Assembly (NCBI GenBank): GCA_019321725.1
Contig: CM033108.1
Coordinates: 13,720,060 to 13,784,059, forward strand
Reading direction: 5' to 3'
Length of the DNA: 64,000 bases
Source: Paulownia fortunei
Taxonomy: Eukaryota; Streptophyta; Magnoliopsida; Lamiales; Paulowniaceae
Below the pieces are notes generated by a model that was not told the origin of the DNA, ran no database searches, and saw nothing but the letters and a program-made list of their open reading frames with translations. The number at the start of each line of letters is the position of its first letter. Positions within the stretch are counted from its first letter, which is position 1. A program made the position numbers and the translations under genes. Below, one piece after another: positions 58,142 through 64,000 of this stretch.

Positions 58142-61100
58142 GATTGTGAGGCGATAGGTCAAGGATGAAGGCCACAAGAGAATTTTGTATTGTTAACAAA
58201 ATAGTTGTTTGAAAAACCAATGATCAAAAACTCTCACGATATTATTTCAGCCCTAAATCTTTCTCTGTTAGGATTCTTTGTTTTATAAAGCAGAATTACT
58301 AAATAACCTAAACAGAAAATAAATCAAATCCTAGACAACTAACTAACCCTTTCAATCAATAAAGTAAAATCCAATAATAAGAATAGAGAATAAGATAGGC
58401 CAATCCCTTACATCGCGAAAGTAATGGCAATTAATTGTCCTGAAAAGTTTTCGAAAGAAATAAGGATAGTTAATCCCTCAGAATCAATCAAGAAAGTAAA
58501 GGGCGATTAGTGTCTTGAAAATACGCAGGTAGTTTACCCTTTATTGCAGAGTCTTTATTGCAGAAATTCACAAATTTGCGGGCTTTCCTCTTGTGCAATT
58601 AATAAATATGCTGAAATTGACAAATTAAAAGTTTTCCTTAATGACATTACAGCCAATGAACTTATTCTGGACCCATCTTAATTGAAACATATTAGAATCA
58701 ACCCGAATCTAATGAATCAGCCCATTAACTTGCATCTTTATGTCTTTTAGCCCTTGCCCTTATTATTAGTCCAACATTAATTATGATGCTCCATTATTCT
58801 CATCATTAAATGATATGAACCTCACAATGAAAAATAAGGCCCCAAATATCCTTAAGAATATTTATCTTCCTAGGCTCGTCTTAATTCAGATTCACAATCT
58901 TGCAAGAACAATGACCTTGACCCATTATCTATTAAAAGATAATAATAAGAAACTTGGGTAGACACCGCACATAAGACGAGAAAGACTGTGAGTGATAGGT
59001 ATATGATGAACGCCACAAGAAGAATCTTAACAAGAAGAAAATAGTTCTTTGAAGAACCAAAGAGGAAAACTCTCACAAATATTATTTGAATCTTGAAACA
59101 TTTTCTATTAGGATTACTTTGTTTTACAAAGCCGAATTTTAAATAAGTTAAAAAGAAAACAAACCAATTACTAAACAATTGATCCCGTACAATGAGAAAA
59201 GTAAAATGTTCAATATTGTAAAAATAAAATAAGAAAGGTCATTCCTTACAATCACGAAAGTAAACAGCGATTTATTGTCTTGAAAACAGGCAAGTAATTT
59301 GCCGTTTATTGCAGAGTCTTTGGTTGGTAACAGCGTACTGGAAAATTGGCAATTTGCGAGCTTTCTTCATTCCCCAATCAATCATATCCTGAAATTGACA
59401 AATTGGAAAGCTTTCCCTAATGACTTTGACTAGCCGATGATCTCGTTTTGCACCAATCTTAAATTGCATCATATTAAACCAACAATATAATACAATGGAT
59501 CCTTTGATGATGTTCCGTTATTCTCATTGTTAAAACATACGAACCTCACAATGAAAAATTAGACCCGAATATTCATAAGAGATATTTCCTGGGATCGTCT
59601 TTATTCATCTTCACAATCTCGTAAGAAAAAAGTCTTTGACCCATTATCTACTAAAAGATTAAAACAAGGGTATAAGAAATTTGGATAGACGCCAACTCAA
59701 GATAGATGAGAAGATTGTGAGCGATAGGTCAAGGATGAAGGCCACAAGGAATTTTTGATATGTTAACAAAATAGTTGTTTGAAAAACCAATGATCAAAAA
59801 CTCTCACGAATATTATTTCAGCCCTAAATCTTTCTCTGTTAGGATTACTTGTTTTATAAACAGAATTACTAAATAACCTAAAAGAAAATAAATCAAATCC
59901 TAGACAACTAACTAACCTTTCAATCAATAAAGTAAAATGTCCAATAATAAGAATAGAGAATAAGATAGGCCAATCCCTTACAATCGCGAAAGTAATGGCA
60001 ATTAATTGTCGTGAAAGTTTTCGAAGAAAATAAGGATAGTTAATCCCTCAGAATCATCAAGAAAGTAAAGGGCGATTAGTGTCTTGAAAATACGTAGGTA
60101 ATTTACCCTTTATTTTCAGATCTTTATTTGATAAATACTTGCAGAAATTCACAAATTTGCAGGCTTTCCTCTTGTGCAAATTAATAAATATGCTGAAATT
60201 GACAAATTGAAAAGCTTTCCTTAATGAGATTAACAGCCAATGAACTTATTCTGGACCCATCTTAATTTGAAACATATTAGAATCAACCCGAATCTAATGA
60301 ATCAGCCCATTAACTTGCATCTTTATGCCTTTTAGCCCTTGCCCTTATTATTAGTCCAACAATTAATGATGCTCCATTATTCTCATCATTAAATGATATG
60401 ACCTCACAATGAAAAATAAGGCCCCAAATATCCTTAAGAATATTTATTTTCTAGGCTCGTCTTAATTCAGATTCACAATCTTGCAAGAACAATGACCTTG
60501 ACCCATTATCTATTAGAAGATAATAAAAAAAACTTGGGTAGACACCGCACCCAAGACGAGAAAGACTGTGAGTGATAGGTATATGATGAACGCCACAAGA
60601 AGAATCTTAACAAGAGAAAATAGTTCTTTGAAGAACCAAAGAGGAAAACTCTCACAATATTATTTGAATCTTGAAACATTTTCTATTAGGATTACTTTGT
60701 TTTACAAGCCGAATTACTAAATAAGTTAAAAAGAACAAAACAATTACTAAACAATTGATCCCGTACAATGAGAAAAGTAAAATGTTCAATATTGTCAAAA
60801 TAAAATAAGAAGGTCATTCCCTTACAATCACGAAAGTAAACAGCGATTTATTGTCTTGAAAACAGGCAAGTAATTTGCCGTTTATTGCAGAGTCTTTGGT
60901 TGGTAACAGCGTACTGAAAATTGGCAAATTTGCGAGCTTTCTTCATTCCCCAATCAATCAATATCCTGAAATTGACAAATTGGAAAGCTTTCCCTAATGA
61001 CTTTGACTAGCCGATGATCTCATTTTGCACCTATCTTAAATTGCATCATATTAGAACCAACAATAACATGCAATGGATCCTTTGATGATGTTCCGTTATT

Positions 61101-64000
61101 CTCATTGTTAAAACATACGAACCTCACAATGAAAAATTAGACCCGAATATTCATAAGAATTTTTCCTGGGATCGTCTTTATTCATCTTCACAATCTCGTA
61201 AGAAAAAAGTCTTTGACCCATTATCTACTAAAAGATAAGAAACAAGGGTATAAGAAATTTGGATAGGCCAAACTCAAGATAGATGAGAAGATTGTGAGCG
61301 ATAGGTCAAGATGAAGGCCACAAGAGAATTTTGATATGTTAACAAAATAGTTGTTTGAAAAACCAATGATCAAAAACTCTCACGAATATTATTTCAGCCC
61401 TAAATCTTTCTCTGTAGGATTACTTTGTTTTATAAAGCAGAATTACTAATACCCTAAAAAGAAAATAAATCAAATCCTAGACAACTAACTAACCCTTTCA
61501 ATCAATAAAGTAAAATGTCCAATAATAAGATAGAGAATAAGATAGGCCAATCCTTACAATCGCGAAAGTAATGGTAATTAATTGTCCTGAAAAGTTTTTG
61601 AAGAAAATAAGGATAGTTAATCCCTCAGAATCAATCAAGAAAGTAAAGGGCGATTAGTGTCTGAAAATACGCAGGTAGTTTACCCTTTATTGCAGAGTCT
61701 TTATTTGATAATACTTGCAGAAATTCACAAATTTGCGGGCTTTCCTCTTGTGCAAATTAATAAATATGTTGAAATTGACAATTGAAAAGTTTTCCTTAAT
61801 GACATTAACAGCCGATGAACTTATTCTGGACCCATCTTAAATTGAAACATATTAGAATCAACCCGAATCTAATGAATCAGCACATTAACATGCATCTTTA
61901 TGCCTTTTAGCCCTTGCCCTTATTATTAGTCCAACAATTAATGATGCTCCATTATTCTCATCATTAAATGATATGAACCTCACAATGAAAAATAAGGCCC
62001 CAAATATCCTTAAGAATATTTATTTTCCTAGGCTCGTCTTATTCAGATTCATAATCTTGCAAGAACAATGACCTTGACCCATTATCTATTAAAAGATAAT
62101 AATAAGAAAATTGGGTATACGCCGCACCCAGACGAGAAAGACTGTGAGTGATGTATATGATGAACGCCACAAGAAGAATCTTAACAGAAGAAAATAGGTC
62201 TTTGAAGACCCAAAGAGGAAAAGTCTCACAAATATTATTTGAATCTTGAAACATTTTTATTAGGATTACTTTGTTTTACAAAGCCGAATTACTAATAAGT
62301 TAAAAAGAAAACAAAACAATTACTAACAACTGATCCCGTACAATGAGAAAAGTAAAATGTTCAATATTGTAAAAATAAAATAAGAAAGGTCATTCCCTTA
62401 CAATCACGAAAGTAAACAGCGATTTATTGTCTTGAAAACAGGCAAGTAATTTGCCGTTTATTGCAGAGTATTTGGTTGGTAACAGCGTACTGAAAATTGG
62501 CAAATTTGCGAGCTTTCTTCATTCCCCAATCAATCAATATCCTGAAATTGACAAATTGGAAAGCTTTCCCTAATGACTTTGACTAGCCGATGTTCTCGTT
62601 TTGCACCTATCTTAAATTGCATCATATTAGAACCAACAATAACATGCAATGGATCCTTTGATGATGTTCCGTTATTCTCATTGTTAAAACATACGAACCT
62701 CACAATGAAAAATTAGACCCGAATATTCATAAGAGATATTTCTTGGGATCGTCTTTATTCATTATTCACAATCTCATAAGAAAAAAGTCTTTGACCCATT
62801 ATCTACTAAATGATAAGAAACTAGGGTATAAGAAATTTGGATAGACGCCAAACTCAAGATAGATGAGAAAGATTGTGAGCGATAGGTCAAGGATGAAGGC
62901 CACAAGAGAATTTTGATATGTTAACAAAATAGTTGTTTGAAAAACCAATGATCAAAAACTCTCACGAATATTATTTCAGCCCTAAATCTTTCTCTGTTAG
63001 GATTACTTTGTTTTATAAAGCAGAATTACTAAATAACCTAAAGAACAAATAAATCAAATCCTAGACAACTAACTAACCCTTTCAATCAATAAAGTAAAAT
63101 GTCCAATAATAAGAATAGAGAATAAGATAGGCCAATCCCTTACAGTCGCGAAAGTAATGGCAATTAATTGTCCTGAAAAGTTTTCGAAGAAAATAAGGAT
63201 AGTTAATCCTCAGAATCAATCAAGAAAGTAAGGGCGATTAGTGTCTTGAAAATACGCAGGTAGTTTACCTTTATTGCAGAGTCTTTATTGCAGAAATTCA
63301 CAAATTTGCGGGCTTTCCTCTTGTGCAAATTAATAAATATGCTGAAATTGACAAATTGAAAAGTTTTCCTTAATGACATTAACAGCCAATGAACTTATTC
63401 TGGACCCATCTTAATTGAAACATATTAGAATCAACCCGAATCTAATGAATCAGCCCATTAACTTGCATCTTTATGCCTTTTAGCCCTTGCCTTATTATTA
63501 GTCCAACAATTAATGATGCTCCATTATTCTCATCATTAAATGATATGAACCTCACAATGAAAAATAAGGCCCCAAATATCCTTAAAAATATTTATCTTCC
63601 TAGGCTCGTCTTAATTCAGATTCACAATCTTGCAAGAACAATGACCTTGACCCATTATCTTTAAAAGATAATAATAAGAAACTTGGGTAGACACCGCACA
63701 TAAGACGAGAAAGACTGTGAGTGATAGGTATATGATGAACGCCACAAGAAGAATTAACAAGAAGAAAATAGTTCTTTGAAGAACCAAAGAGGAAAACTCT
63801 CACAAATATTATTTGAATCTTGAAACATTTTCTATTAGGATTACTTTGTTTTACAAAGCCGAATTACTAAAAGTTAAAAAGAAAACAAAACCAATACTAA
63901 ACAATTGATCCCGTACAATGAGAAAAGTAAAATGTTCAATATTGTAAAAATAAAATAAGAAGGTCATTCCCTTACAATCACGAAAGTAAACAGCGATTTA
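58142..64000. repeat. tandem array of a dimeric 1.57-1.58 kb repeat
   Basis: The unit start GATTGTGAGxCGATAGGTC occurs at 58142, 59713, 61290 and 62871 (periods 1571, 1577 and 1581). Each unit has two related halves: A (58142-58983, 59713-60563, 61290-62139, 62871-63712; 842-851 bp) and B, starting GACTGTGAGTGATAGGTAT, at 58984, 60564, 62140 and 63713 (726-731 bp). Halves align along their length (CTCACxAATATTATTTxA, GGATTACTTTGTTTTA, CACGAAAGTAA, TTGACAAATTxxAAAG). Corresponding units are nearly identical apart from one-base gaps. Short minus-strand reading frames are not kept among copies. The array continues beyond the window. Confidence 0.93.

Noticed and set aside
58870..59178. Hydrophobic minus-strand reading frame, with partial versions at 62039-62254 and 63600-63803
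   Set aside because: The frame is broken differently in each unit of the tandem array and is absent from the second unit; no known domain.
58142..64000. Ribosomal intergenic spacer, telomeric repeat or CRISPR-like array
   Set aside because: No rRNA sequence, no TTTAGGG-type telomere motif, and the unit length and absence of short direct repeats with unique spacers exclude a CRISPR array.
1..64000. A novel multi-gene system of the host
   Set aside because: I found no set of intact neighbouring genes; every recognisable coding sequence is retrotransposon-derived and broken, or is the decayed LOG-like copy.

Overview
This window looks like intergenic, probably heterochromatic DNA from a flowering plant, most likely a dicot. 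It is very AT-rich and consists almost entirely of decayed LTR retrotransposons, solo LTRs and long-period tandem repeats. I recognise no intact host gene. Primer-binding sites are complementary to the plant initiator-tRNA-Met 3' end (TGGTATCAGAGC). The elements belong to plant lineages: Ty1/copia, chromodomain Ty3/gypsy of Tekay/Del type, and Athila-like Ty3/gypsy. Two runs of exactly 100 N (22351-22450, 58042-58141) are scaffold gaps of unknown size.

Layout. 1-7370: copia element on + (leader, gag, pol, 3' LTR), whose 5' LTR lies outside the window. 7776-15760: Tekay-type chromovirus on -, with unequal LTRs. 15761-18650: 3' untranslated region of an Athila-like element on -. 18720-22350: AT-rich tandem array (about 2.56 kb period), ending in gap 1. 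22451-23930: a further Tekay-type LTR on -. 23940-24564: intronless, broken copy of a cytokinin-activating LOG gene. 25575-47180: Athila-like element A on -, split at 27720/44426 by Athila-like element B on + with a perfect 5-bp target duplication. Inside B lie an inverted chromovirus LTR with a solo LTR nested in it, and a full-length but dead chromovirus on + (32885-40222). 47608-51432: a third type of gypsy LTR on - carrying a 1,028-bp non-autonomous hAT element with a tRNA-Ile-like segment. 51433-53262: a second AT-rich repeat family. 53263-56914: a second copia copy in the order RNase H, LTR, gag. 56915-57125: gypsy scrap on -. 57150-58041: AT-rich family 1 in reverse, ending in gap 2. 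58142-64000: tandem array of a dimeric repeat of about 1.575 kb, with signs of a trimeric higher-order period.

Every polyprotein has stops, frameshifts or lost catalytic residues, so nothing here should make functional protein. Decay often looks like Gln codons turned into stops, as expected for methylated, deaminating DNA. Nested insertions give a partial order of events: Athila A first, then Athila B, then the chromovirus LTR insertions, then the solo LTR inside one of them. The points most worth following up are the LOG retrocopy, a covarying hairpin in the copia leader, the tRNA-like segment in the hAT element, lesions shared by both copia copies, and two long-period repeat families, one of them next to both gaps.
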